This document shows positions 22,749 through 34,019 of a DNA stretch of 64,000 nucleotides, piece by piece (position 1 is the stretch's first letter; each line of letters begins with the position of its first letter). The position numbers and the translations under genes are program-made. Origin of the DNA: Sceloporus undulatus (lineage: Eukaryota > Chordata > Lepidosauria > Squamata > Phrynosomatidae); contig NC_056523.1 in assembly GCF_019175285.1 (NCBI RefSeq), positions 123,139,896 through 123,203,895 of the forward strand, given 5' to 3'. Under the pieces are notes generated by a model, which did not search any database, was not told the DNA's origin, and saw only the letters and a list, made by a program, of their open reading frames with translations.

Positions 22749-22865
22749 AGTAGCGGACCAACTAGGTATATGTGAAACAATCAAGTTTTCCCACTCTGTT
22801 CATAGATAGATCAATTTATTGAATTGGTCTACTGACCATTTCAAGCCACTCTATTCATGAATCTT

Positions 22866-22933
22866 GTGACAGGTTTGCCCTACGCCTAGGGCCACCATAA
22901 ATTGGAAACTATTTGAAGGCATGCCACAACAAC
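22866..22933 (+). mobile_element. ACA/Squam-type SINE, 3' fragment
   Basis: Only the tail remains: GGGCCACCATAAATTGGAAA, then TTTGAAGGCATGCCACAACA. Confidence 0.6.
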
Positions 22934-22939
22934 CATACT

Positions 22940-24705
22940 CATGAAGGTGTTGTTGATCTATTTCAGTGGCTTTCACAAATTTTACTTTAAATAAATAAAT
23001 AAATACATACATACATACATTTTCCCAAGATGAAAGGCATTCTCTCTCCTTCTCATCTTTTTCTTTTCAGTTTTACACTTACAAGAAGTAGTAATCAGAA
23101 ATGATTACAAAATTCAAGGTGCAAATGCATCTGTAGTTTATTTTGGTAAGATGTGTCACTGCAAAAGCATATTCACACATTTAAGTTATCTATACTAGCA
23201 TTTGGGCCTGCAGTGAATGACAAGGAAAATAGCCTAGAGCTTAAAACAAGACACCATAGATATCCTCAAGGGATGCTCAGTAATGTGGAATACTGCAGGT
23301 TTCAGAAACCATGGATGCCAATTCAAAAACTTTTTTTATTATTATTTGTAACGTCTTCAGTGAACCTGAACACAATGTATAATTCCCTAGGATTTGTTTA
23401 TATAACAAGATTTAAAATATACACATTTTTATAAGTGGTGCAGTGACACACACAATTGCCACAATCATGAAACCAGTACCTGGAAAGATTTTTACACATT
23501 TTGGATTTGTTGTCTGTTCTGTACCCTTTTTCAAGGGCTGGAGAACAGGAAGGAGGGCATAGAATACTATAAAAAGATATACTGTGATCCAGAATACAAC
23601 AGACTGCAAAGATGAACAGTCTGTTGAAGGAAAGAGCAGAGAGAAGAGTACAAAATATCTGTGTACAGTACTGCAAAATACTTCCTCTATGGTTGAGCAG
23701 TCCCCTTTGCTCTTAAATTCTCAAAACTGTTTCTATGGTGGTTAGGTTTACAAAGACTCAGGCAATACAGTGTCCATCAGTCTACCAGAGATTTAGTTCT
23801 AAAGAGGTTCCATGACACAAGAAGGAATCTAAGGACATGAAGCTAGGTGGTGCGGAAATAAACAAGAGAATGAATGAAGCATTCTGCAAAATAATCCTAG
23901 TTTTTCCATAATATTTTCCCTTCCTGAGACAGAATAAGGATCAACATGATATTCTGCTGTGTCTCTTTTCCCATCACATTCCCCATCATGTGAAAGTCTA
24001 CTATATTTAACTATACAGCACATTATTTTCCAAACTGACACACTCTGGAAGTATTTTACTATAGCTTCCATCATCCACAGAAAGCATGGTCATGGCATTG
24101 GGTTGGGGAAGATTGATGTGGCACGTCAAATATGTAAGAATTGAATTGAACCAGTTGGCATGGGCTTGTTGAACCAAATCTTTGTCCTGACTGCAACACA
24201 ACACTTTCTGTTTTGGATGAATGTGAGATGAAGAAGGTGAAATGGCTTGATTCCCAGACACCATGAAACATTTCCTTTTTCTAGCATAGTGATTCCATTG
24301 ATAGCATTCTGGCCTGCTAAGATTGATACCATAAGTCTCGGTGGAAAAACATAGTGAAATTCTCTACCTGTTTGGCCAGAAGTAAATCCAAATGTATTCA
24401 GTGGGGATCACTTCCAGGTCAATACACACAGGATTCAGATACCCATGCTTTTATACAAAATATAACTACGAATGACCTTGACACACACTCTAGGAGGAAA
24501 TAAAGCTACAATCAGAGACAATGCCAAGCTTTATTCAACTTAGTGGGAAGTCCATCTCAGTCAACATGCAGGTAGACATTCCACTATACATTTATGCAGA
24601 ACTCACTGCTGACTGAACTTGATTTGTGCTGAGACCTCACAAAATATTCTTGCTTTCTACAAAACATTCTAGCTGCAGTGCACAGCTACCAGTTCTGATA
24701 ACATA
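22940..24705. other. Intergenic DNA, nothing recognised
   Basis: A short (AATA)n(CATA)n run lies at 22,989-23,021. No gene or repeat family identified in the rest. Confidence 0.45.
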
Positions 24706-24710
24706 GCTCT

Positions 24711-24921
24711 GAAACACACTGCAGAAACAATCCAATTTGAGACTGCTTTAACTGCCCTGGCTCAGTGCAAGGGAATCCTGGGAACTGTAGTTCTGTGAGA
24801 CATTTAGCCTTCTCTGTCAGAAAGCTCTGGTGCCACAATAAACTACAATTCCTAGGATTCTCTAGCACTGCGCCAGGCCAGTTAAAGTGGTCTCAAGATG
24901 GATTACTTCTGCATTGTGTTT
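24711..24921. mobile_element. Palindromic 'CACTGCAGAA' MITE, full length
   Basis: Left end AAACACACTGCAGAAACAAT and right end GGATTACTTCTGCATTGTGT are inverted. Inner arms GGAATCCTGGGAACTGTAGT and ACTACAATTCCTAGGATTCT also mirror each other. Non-coding. Confidence 0.75.
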
Positions 24922-25811
24922 TGGTTCATAGTCTTTGGGGCAGAATTCCATTATCTGTCTCCTTCACATTAACTGGATCTCAGTTCTGAGAAGAACTTCT
25001 CAGTGTAGCCTTAACCTATACAGCTGAACTTATACACTATACAATATTGCATAAGCCCATGTCTGGAAACCCTCTGAGAAGCTGAATGAACAGCATCTAC
25101 AGTGACAGATGCCGATACTCTACATCTTCAGAGCCACTTTGGTGCAAAAACACCACACGCTACTTGTGAAGAGTGTACTTGCCAGTGAAAAATAACACTA
25201 CAATTCTTCTCTGTCATGAAATCAGATATTACAAGGCAATAACTGAATCCTATGACAGAATAAACTTGGCAGTTGGAAAGGGCAAATAGGAATTCAGTAA
25301 GAAAAAAACAACAACGCCAAGACTTAAGAAAACAAACAACATATGGTGACAAACTGAACAGCAAACCGTGGCTTACAATATTTGTTCATCATGAACTTGC
25401 TTCACCACCTCCACAGAAGTGTCCTTAAGGAGACAAAACAATCCTCCAATTAGATCCAGATTATCCCCCCCAACACTACTCACACCTTGTGCATAAGGAA
25501 AGAGTAAGCCTTCAGCATCACAGTCATAATCCCAACAATTCCAAAACAGGAGATGGCGAACTATTAATTCCTCTAAAAAGCAGGAAGCCTTACAGCCAGG
25601 TGGTAACTGGGGACACTTTTGTAGGCGCAAGCCCCATTGTCTTGGGGGTGAGGAGGGACTCATTTCTAAGTGAAGGGTGCAAGCAGTGGGGCATTCCCAG
25701 GCAGCACCAATCCCACAAAACAAACAAACAAACAACCCACTAGGAAAACTTTGTGAACTACTGCACCTCAAGCCCTATCACCCTCTCCAGGTGCAAATGT
25801 TAAGGCACCCT

Positions 25812-25998
25812 AAAGGCCTCTGGCCTAGTACTTTGAGTGTTGGCCTTGGGCTCTGGGAGAGCAGGGTCCCAGCCCCAGCTTGGCCATGGCAACCCACTGG
25901 GTGACCTGGGGAAAGTCACACTCTCTCGGCCTCAGAGAGTGCGACCCCAGGAGAGGGTCGCCATAGGTTGGAAACGACTTAAAGGCACACAACAAGAA
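25812..25998 (+). mobile_element. ACA/Squam-type SINE
   Basis: Contains GGGAGAGCAGGGTCCCAGCC (worn B-box region), CCACTGGGTGACCTGGGGAA and GGTCGCCATAGGTTGGAAAC, ending AAAGGCACACAACAAG. It ends just before the GC-rich island. Confidence 0.75.
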
Positions 25999-26039
25999 AG
26001 GTCCTAGAGATGGTAAACCAGGATGGCTGCCAAGAGAGT

Positions 26040-27340
26040 CTAGACGTGGAAGGAAGGAGCCCTTTTCCTGCTCCCCACTTTTCCTTCCTCCCCCCTCATC
26101 CCAGGCCTCCAGGGCAGCCAAGGGCCTCTTCTCCCCGCAAGGGCCCAGGGGGGCTCCAACTTTCCCTGGCTGAGGGTGGCTCCAGGGCGGCAGGGTGCGG
26201 GGGAGGCGAGGCGGCCAGAGGACAAAGCCTTGGAGGAGGAGGAGGAATTTCGGACAGGCCTGAGAGGAAGGGTGGAAGCCCGCTCTCTCCAGGCCACAGA
26301 GAGGGAGGGGAGGGGCCTCCCCCAGCAGCCCCTCCAAGGGAACAATGTGTGTGTGTTTGTGTTTGTGGGGGGCCTGGTTTGCACTATTTTATCCCCCTCA
26401 TGTCCTTTGCAGGACGTTGTTTGCAAGGAGGCCTAGCCTGGGGGGCAGAGAGGAGCAGCTCCCACCTCTCCCCTTGTTGCCCCCCAACAGCCCCCCCCAT
26501 TTTCCAGAGGGTTAAGTCTGAGGCTGCAAACTGAGGGGGGGTAAAATATGGGGGTGCTTAGAAAATGGGCGCAGCTGCTATTTGGGGGGGAAGCTCTCCT
26601 CCCTCCCTCCCTCCCTCCCTCCTCCTCCCCCCCACCAGTTGGAGGTTTTGGGGGGCTGCTTGTATTTTGGGGGGAGAGTAAAGTTTAAACCCCAGGAATA
26701 ATGGGGGAGGGGTGCCCCTGCATTTGAGGGAGAGGGGGTCTGCAATTGGGATTATTATTTGGGGGGTCTCTCTCTCTCTCTGTGGGAGGGGGCGTGTGGG
26801 GGGTCTCACCTGTGCAGAGGGAGGGAAGGAGGGAGGATCGGTCTCAATGGAGGGGCTCTGCTCCCCCAGCCCTCCAAGCAGCACTAGCAGCAGCAGCAGC
26901 AGCAGCAGCCATTCATTGTCAGCCTAGGCAGGCTCAGCAGAGCGCCGAGAGAGCGGATGCGGCAAGGAAGGAGGCAGGCAGGCCTGCTTTGCTTAGCAGC
27001 GGCCCCAACGATGCCTCCTGAGCCAAGGCAGGGCCGGCCAGCCAGCCAGCCGGGCCTCCTCCTCCTCCTCCGTGGCCGGGCTCCCCCCCGCAGGCCTGGC
27101 TAGCGGAGCCCAGAGTGCCCCGAGGAGGAGGAGGAGGAGGCTGCTGCCTGCCTGCCTCCCTCTTGCTGCTGGCCACTGCGAAGTATGTGCTTCTGAACTT
27201 GCCACCAGCCAGGCGGGCCCCGACTTTGTTCTCCGAGTTGGAAGCAAGTTTCCGCCCTCGCCCTCGCCCCCCCCTCAGGGCAGGGCAGGGCAGGGCAGAT
27301 ACTTCCCCACCACAATGGCCCACAAGAGAAGTTAAGGCAA
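26040..27340. promoter_or_regulatory. GC-rich CpG-island-like region, possible promoter
   Basis: Very G/C-rich stretch with clustered CpG at 26,150-26,300 and 26,930-27,290, plus GC-skewed runs, a (GCA)n run at 26,880-26,908 and a (CCCT)n run at 26,590-26,622. It looks like the start of a gene with a non-coding first exon. Reading the minus strand, CTGCACAG|GTGAGACC near 26,810 is a strong splice donor, which would give a first exon running leftward from the island. No NACC1-like or other coding exon is visible to its left in this window. Orientation and target gene are inference. Confidence 0.5.
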
Positions 27341-27360
27341 AGGGACCAAGGGGGGAATAA

Positions 27361-27440
27361 TAACACACCACAACACGTCTAAGGAAAAGGGTCCAAGGAA
27401 GAAGAAGAGTAGTAGTAGTAGTAGTAGTAATAATATACAA
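27361..27440. repeat. (AGT)n microsatellite region
   Basis: A run of about eight AGT units near 27,406-27,430 lies in a stretch with ACACCACAACAC-type words repeated about 55 bp apart. Confidence 0.75.
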
Positions 27441-27529
27441 CAACACATTGAAGGACAGGGGACCAAGGGGTGGGGGAAATACACCACAATGTAATTTAAA
27501 GAAACGTGTCCAAGGCTGCCTCATCCACA

Positions 27530-27740
27530 CGACACAATCGTCCAGTCCGACCCCACTTTAACTGCCATGGCTCCATGGAATGGGATGCTGGGAAACTGCA
27601 GTTTGTTGTGGCACCACAGAGCTCTCACTCTGGCAGAGAAGGATACAATGTCTCACAGAACTATACATCCCAGAATTCCACAGCACTGGGCCATGACAGT
27701 TAAAGGGGGGGGGGGTCAATTATTTCTGAGTGCAGGTGCA
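27530..27740. mobile_element. Palindromic 'CACTGCAGAA' MITE, worn ends
   Basis: Inner arms ATGGGATGCTGGGAAACTGC and ACATCCCAGAATTCCACAGC mirror one another. CACTTTAACTGCCATGGC on the left matches GGCCATGACAGTTAAAG on the right. Confidence 0.7.
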
Positions 27741-27809
27741 GCCCAAATGATGGGCAGGATTCTGCCCAATAGGTAAATGGACATACTAAGGTTCATATAT
27801 ACCAAGGGA

Positions 27810-27965
27810 AGTTGTAGCAGTTTTGAGATTAACTGAAAGAAGTTGGCAGCATGAGCTTTTGTAGACTTCAACTTACTTCCTCAGGCTAACAAACTTTCTT
27901 CCAGATAGTCTCAAAGGCACTACAAGATCCCTTTGCGTAATGATTTTCCAGACTAACAGGGCTAG
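27810..27965. mobile_element. Unnamed amniote interspersed repeat
   Basis: Contains GCATGAGCTTTTGTAGACTT, CTTCCTCAGGCTAACAAAC and CTACAAGATCCCTTTGCGTA followed by ACTAACAGGGCTA. Same family as the copies near 18,430 and 61,355. Confidence 0.5.
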
Positions 27966-27969
27966 GCCC

Positions 27970-28735
27970 TTCAATTTCACGTAGTCTGGGTCTCTCCACA
28001 CAACCCTCCCACTTAGACCAGAATTAATTCTCAGGCAAAATTAGCCTAACCATAGGAGTCAAACAGGGACTTCTCTTAAATCTGACACCCAGTGACTTGG
28101 TTTAATCTAAATGAAATAAAAATCAGGTTTTTAAGGAATTCCCAGCCCACAAGAAATTTAATTAAATACTTAAAGCCATAGAGTGATACACTGTGGGCTC
28201 TGGACTAACAAAGGGGAACAAAATGTTCAGTGCATTTGGCAAAGCCTGTACTCTGTACTGGATGTTATATCAGACTGAACCTCCAGGTCCCAAAACGGAT
28301 CAGCCAAGTTTACTTCAGCTGGCAGGCAAAGATCACAAGCCTGATCTGTTTACTTCCAAGCAAAACCTAGTGATTTCAGTGGAGCACAATTCCAAGTAAG
28401 AACTGGAATACTTGCTAGGCAGATTGAAAAAAGAATGTGTGCTAGATTTAAGTGTACAATATAATAATCTTTTCACAATTTTTAGGATCTAGTTTCAAGT
28501 AAAAGCAGCTCTAAGACTGAACCACTTTTATACAATGCTCATGACTGATGGCCTGTTCTCAGTTCTACTGAGAACTGACTATTCTCAGTTCAGTTCTACA
28601 GCATAGACTATTAAGCATTGGGATTGCCAATACAGCTGATGTTGGAGTTAGTATTGCATTTTGAAGTTCCTTTGGTCTCACAACTAGTTGTTCCCATTCA
28701 TTTCTTCCTTTCTCCCCTTATCTACATGTAGCTTT
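27970..28735. other. Intergenic DNA, nothing recognised
   Basis: AT-rich unique-looking sequence. No gene or repeat identified. Confidence 0.45.
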
Positions 28736-28739
28736 TAGA

Positions 28740-28899
28740 ACCATACAGTTGGAAGAAACCACAAGGACCATTCAATCCAACCTTCTGCTGCACAGGAAAA
28801 CACAAATGAAAGCACCTCCGACAGATGGCCATCCAGCCTCTGTTTAAAATCCTCCATAGAAGGAGACTCCACTACACTCTGAAGCAGTGTATTCCACTA
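28740..28899 (-). mobile_element. CR1 LINE fragment, left part
   Basis: Reverse CR1 3' end: ACCATACAGTTGGAAGAAAC, then GACAGATGGCCATCCAGCCT, then AGTGTATTCCACTA. It stops in mid-element at an L2 insertion and resumes at about 30,774 with GGAAGTTCCTCCTAATGTTA. Confidence 0.8.
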
Positions 28900-30773
28900 T
28901 AATAATAATAATAAATTTTATTTCTACCCCGCCCTTCCATAGGTATGATCAAGGCGGCTTACAAAATTCAAAACATTACAATACAAGATAAAAATTCAAT
29001 ATAAAAGTTAAAAACATTACTACAGAAACAGGAACAGGAAATCAATAAAATACACATGTCAAGGGCAAAGAGAAGGAAAAATTAATTTACAACGGACCGG
29101 GGTCAAAAGGGAGAAATAAGGGGCAGGAAAATAAACAATTTAACTAAGGTGGGAAGGCCAACTGAAATAAATACGTCTTCAGATTTTTCTTGAAGCTAAC
29201 TAGTGAGGCGGCGGAGCGAAGTTCTACGGGGAGCTTGTTCCAAAGTGAAGGGGCAGCGATGGCAAAAGCCCTCTGTCAGGTCTGTGCAAGGTTTGACCTA
29301 GGGACCTCCAACAAATTTGTCCCGGATGTTCTGAGTGTGCGGGGCAGATTATATGGGGAGAGGCGGTCCTCCAAGTACCCTGGGCCCAAGCCATTTAGGG
29401 CTTTATAGGTCAAAACCAACACCTTGTATTGAGCTCGGAAGCGAACAGGCAGCCAGTGAAGGTCTTTTAAAATAGGTGTTATATGGTCCGACCTGGAACT
29501 GCCAGCGACCAGTCTAGCTGCCATGTTCTGCACCAATTGCAGCTTCCGGGTTTGGTACAAGGGTTGCCCCATGTAGAGCGCATTGCAGAAATCCAATCGA
29601 GAGGTTACCAAAGCATGTACAACAGATTCAAGGTCCTTATGGTCCAGGTAGGGACGCAGCTGGCGTATCAGCCGAAGCTGATAACAAGCACTCCTGACCG
29701 TCATATCCACCTGAGAAGTCAGCTGAAGCGACGAATCAAGGAGCACTCCCAAGCTGCGCACCGAGTCCTTCAGGGGGAGCGTGACCCCATTCAGGACCGG
29801 GTGACAGNNNNNNNNNNNNNNNNNNNNNNNNNNNNNNNNNNNNNNNNNNNNNNNNNNNNNNNNNNNNNNNNNNNNNNNNNNNNNNNNNNNNNNNNNNNNN
29901 NNNNNNNATAGGTGTTATATGGTCCGACCTGGAACTGCCAGCGACCAGTCTAGCTGCCATGTTCTGCACCAATTGCAGCTTCCGGGTTTGGTACAAGGGT
30001 TGCCCCATGTAGAGCGCATTGCAGAAATCCAATCGAGAGGTTACCAAAGCATGTACAACAGATTCAAGGTCCTTACGGTCCAGGTAGGGACGCAGCTGGC
30101 GTATCAGCCGAAGCTGATAACAAGCACTCCTGACCGTCGTATCCACCTGAGAAGTCAGCTGGAGTGACAAATCAAGGAGCACTCCCAAGCTGCGCACCGA
30201 GTCCTTCAGGGGGAGCGTGACCCCATTCAGGACCGGGTGACAGATCTCACTACCCAAAACCGGGGAACCTATCACCAGTACTTCCATTTTCCCTGGATTC
30301 ACACTGAGTTTGTTCTCCCTCATCCAGCCCATTACTGATGCCAAGCAGGCATCTAGAGGAGAGATGCCATCCTTAGTTACTGCATCAGTCGGAGACATAG
30401 AGAAGACTATCTGGGTGTCATCAGCGTACTGATAACACTGCGCCCCATGTCTCCGGATGATCTCTCCCAGCGGCTTCATGTAAATGTTAAATAGCATAGG
30501 GGACAAAATCGCTCCCTGAGGGACACCAGATGTCAGGGCCCTCCTGTCGGAGCGACAGTCCCTCAGCTCCACCATCTGGGATCTGCCTGAGAGGTAGGAA
30601 CGGAACCACCGCAAAGCAGTGCCCCCGATTCCCAACTCCCTCAGGCATCCCAGAAGGATACCATGGTCGATGGTATCGAAGGCCGCTGAGATGTCCAAGA
30701 GCACTAACAGGGACACGCTCCCCCTGTCCATGCCCAGACGGAGATAATCAACTAAGGCGACTATGGGACAGGT
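28900..30773 (-). mobile_element. L2-clade LINE inserted into CR1, with an assembly gap
   Basis: Reverse-oriented. The 3' tail is an (ATA)n run at 28,900-28,915. The RT region near 30,731-30,300 reads [38 protein letters not shown] and [11 protein letters not shown] with the catalytic YADD. The C-terminal part near 29,276-29,760 reads ACYQLRLIRQLRPYLDHKD and [21 protein letters not shown] 100-N gap with a 336-bp duplicated flank lies inside. It is 5'-truncated. Confidence 0.88.
29808..29907. other. Assembly gap, 100 N
   Basis: Exactly 100 N, a placeholder size rather than a measured length. The 336 bp on each side (29,472-29,807 and 29,908-30,243) are near copies, with 5 differences, all transitions. 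Confidence 0.97.
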
Positions 30774-30830
30774 CTAATTATTTGGAAGTTCCTCCTAATG
30801 TTATGTGGAATGTTTTTTAAAATTTATTGG
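30774..30830 (-). mobile_element. CR1 LINE fragment, right part
   Basis: TTGGAAGTTCCTCCTAATGT then GTGGAATG continues the CR1 copy of 28,740-28,899 after the L2 insertion. Confidence 0.65.
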
Positions 30831-31094
30831 TGCTGGGCCCTGTTGTCAACTAATGTTAAAGCACTATGGATACTAATTATAATATCATGCAGGTTCAAGA
30901 GGAAGCAACATTTCAGATTAGGGGATAGTTGATACATACTTAGTTTTCCTTTACATTCAGAGACTATGCACTGCTTGAGAGTTGTATTTTATGTACTGCA
31001 AACCTGTAGCTAACATGGTAGAGCTGGGCACTTAAGGATTGTTACTGTCAAAATCAGTGTAATATTGTCACTAAAACTGCCAACAATGTTTGAA

Positions 31095-31640
31095 CTAATA
31101 GTGCCACTGTATTCTGCTCTGGTCAGGCCCCACCTAGAATATTGTGTCCAGTTCTGGGCACCACAATTCAGAAAGGACATTGAGAAACTGGAGCGTGTCC
31201 AAAGGAGGGCGACCAAAATGGTGAAGGGTCTGGAAACCATGCCCTATGAGGAACGACTTAGGGAGCTGGGGATGTTTAGCCTGGAGAAAAGAAGGTTAAG
31301 AGGTGATATGATAGCCCTGTTTAAATATTTGAAAGGATGTCATATTGAGGAGGGAGCAAGCTTGTTTTCTGCTGCTCCAGAGAACAGGACCCGGAACAAT
31401 GGATGCAAGCTACAGGAAAAGAGATTCCACCTGAACATTAGGAGGAACTTCCTGACAGTAAGGGCTGTTGTGGAATGCACTCCCTCGGAGGGTGATAGAG
31501 TCTCCTTCCTTGGAGGTCTTTAAACAGAGGCTGGATGGCCATCTGTCAGGGATGCTTTGATTTGGATTTCCTGCATGGCAGGGGGTTGGACAGGATGGCC
31601 CTAGTGGTCTCTTCCAACTTTATGATTCTATGATTCTAAC
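31095..31640 (+). mobile_element. CR1 LINE 3' end
   Basis: Encodes the C-terminal CR1 ORF segment [35 protein letters not shown] and [20 protein letters not shown]. It ends with a 3' untranslated region GGGTTGGACAGGATGGCCCT and ATTCTATGATTCT, the characteristic CR1 3' end. 5'-truncated. Confidence 0.93.
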
Positions 31641-33635
31641 TAATTATGTGCTTTTACCTACAGCTTCATATGCAAAGCTTTCATGGAATAAAGATGACCA
31701 TTGTCATCTGCCAATGCTTACATTGTCATTGGCAGACAAATACAAACCAAAACAACTGATAGCTCAACAGCAGTTGGTGTGGTTGCCTTGAATATTGGAA
31801 ACTCGTATTTAAATCCTACTCTGTCTGTAACAAATACTAGTTTTCTTTGGGAAATTACTATATCTTAATGTAACTGGGCTGGGGAATCCTTAGCCTTCCA
31901 AATGTTGCGGGATTCAAATCCCCATAGGCATTCACTCTCCAAAAATACACAGGAGTCTTATCTTGTAGCTGTTCATTGTAGCAAGATAGTAAACACCTAG
32001 CCACATATAGCTCAGTAGGTTTAACAACATTTAATGCATTGAATGCAATTTAATTACATTACTACATTGGCTTTAATGGGCTTGTAAGGTCATAATATAA
32101 ATATTGTTTTGCTATATGGAAACAAAATTCAACGTAACCAGTAGCCAAACATATATCTGATTGAAAAACTGTTCACACGCAGGTAAAACTACTAGATCCT
32201 TATCTAAAAATGGTACTTGTAGAGACTGGCCCAAAGTCACCCACTGAACTTAATTACTTAGTGGAGATTCTTCACAGCGTACATGATTACATAATTCAAA
32301 CCTTAATCTGTCCAGGGGGGTGGTGATCATATGTCTTTGACTTTTGCATTTAAGCTGCATCACTGTATTCTCATACTAGGAAATATCTAACATCATACTT
32401 CCATTAAAGCAGCAAGGTCAGGGTGGGTGTGGGTGGAGGAAGATGGCAGCTGAAGTTATGAAGAAGCCTATCAAAATTGGTTAGAAAAGGCAGTTTCTGC
32501 AGATGCTGCTCATTTTATCTTTGCATGTGAAGGTCTACTTGCCTAACTGCAACTTTTTTTTTACTGCTTATAAGAATGAAATCCAATTAATACTTACTGA
32601 AGAACAAGTTTAATTGCATGTGGCAGGATTTAGATCTGAATAAACATATACATATAGGATAAGTTTGTAAAGGTGCCCATGCCCTTTGCATACTAGGATT
32701 CTGGTTGATATATTGTGTACTTTCTTTATAACTTCAGCATTACAAAAAAAACCCATCAATTACATAGTTAATATTAAAAGTATTATTATGAAGACTTCTT
32801 ATGAAATCTTCTCATGAAAAGACTAACTTGGCCCTAAGTGTAACTTCTCTTGGCCTGATACAAAACTATCACACAATCTGAACCTTGACTCCTCGGCTGT
32901 GGAGAAAAAGAGGTTAGAAAAGCAAGTTGGTGGGCAGTAGAGGGGGATTAGAAGGTAGTGATGACTATATGTACTTCCTAAAGTAAATGAAGGGTGCTTG
33001 TCTGTGGCCCTGTGGGGTGTGTGTGGAATGTTGCAGAGATAGGAATGTTAGTAGAGAAAGGTTAGTAGAGAAACATTTAATTAATTACCAATAAGCTAAA
33101 AAAACAAACAAACCCAATCCTACTTCAATTCTATTAGGGCTAGAATGGGAAAAACATAATTATTATTTTTGTTAAATTGTCATTTAAGTTAAATGTCTGC
33201 ACTAAAAGCCTGGAATCATGAAGATGAAAAATACCATTCATTACAGTATTTTACTCCTGCCTCCACCCGTGTTGTTCTTTAGAATGAAGAGATGGATGCA
33301 TTTTTGACACCACTTCTAATCCACCCACTAATAACACATCTTGTTTTTCCTCCCCCCCACTTTAGAATTTAATCTCTTTATCCCCCCTCTCCCTTTCCTA
33401 TGGTTTGCTAATCCCATGTGAATTTCAACAAAAGTCTCAGGGATGTTCAGTTTCCTAGGATAGATGAGGAACCACTGTGCACTATCTATTGTAGACCACT
33501 TGGATACAAAGATCACCGTGTTCCAAAATACCCTTATTGCTGTGGCTTAAAATATTTTAACCTTGAAACTAACTAAAACATCATACTCAAGTTCTAATAA
33601 TTAAAACAAACAAACAAATGGTTTGGCTCTTGTGA
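31641..33635. other. Intergenic DNA, nothing recognised
   Basis: Nearly 2 kb of AT-rich sequence without a gene, repeat family or notable site that I can identify. Confidence 0.5.
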
Positions 33636-33639
33636 CATA

Positions 33640-33822
33640 AACATACATATATTTATATGTGTATGTGTGTGTTTAATATATATGTCTGTGTAATATATTT
33701 GTATGTATATGTGTGCACGTGTAGTACATTTGTGTGTATTTATATGTGTGTGTGTGTATCTATATATGCATGTGTGTGTGTGTGTGGTACATTTGTGTGT
33801 GTGTATCTTCATCCTGTACTAT
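33640..33822. repeat. TG/TATG-rich low-complexity tract
   Basis: Alternating TGTGTG, ATATGT and GTACATTTGTGTGT words. The word AGTACATTTGTGT recurs at 36,625-36,640 beside the second copy of the duplicated block. Confidence 0.88.
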
Positions 33823-33825
33823 CCC

Positions 33826-33985
33826 CGTTGTCGTGCTGCCTTAGTTGTGTTTCTGATTCTGTAGGGTAAGGGGAGGATCGTGGGTAAACTGACCCTGATG
33901 CTTGTGTTTCTCCCCCCCCTCCCCCCACCAACGATGCAGGAAGCACTGGATCAGAGGCATAAGGTTAGGGCCACAACTGCAGAGT
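33826..33985. repeat. Duplicated block, copy 1
   Basis: Shares GTAGGGTAAGGGGAGGAT, CTGATGCTTGTGTTTCT and CAGAGGCATAAGG in the same order with 36,913-37,067, at about 85-90% identity by eye. Both copies sit beside TG-rich tracts. Copy 1 ends close to a BovB fragment. Not recognised as a known repeat family. Confidence 0.75.
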
Positions 33986-34019
33986 AAGAGCAATTCAGAG
34001 CACAGGTTGGGAACCACAG

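Noticed and set aside
26010-27530. Several 80-200 codon frames in the CpG island
   Set aside because: GC-rich DNA has few stops; no domain, no conserved start, compositions are biased.
29736-30731. 331-codon minus-strand open frame
   Set aside because: It runs through the N gap and mixes L2 sequence with the probable false duplication.
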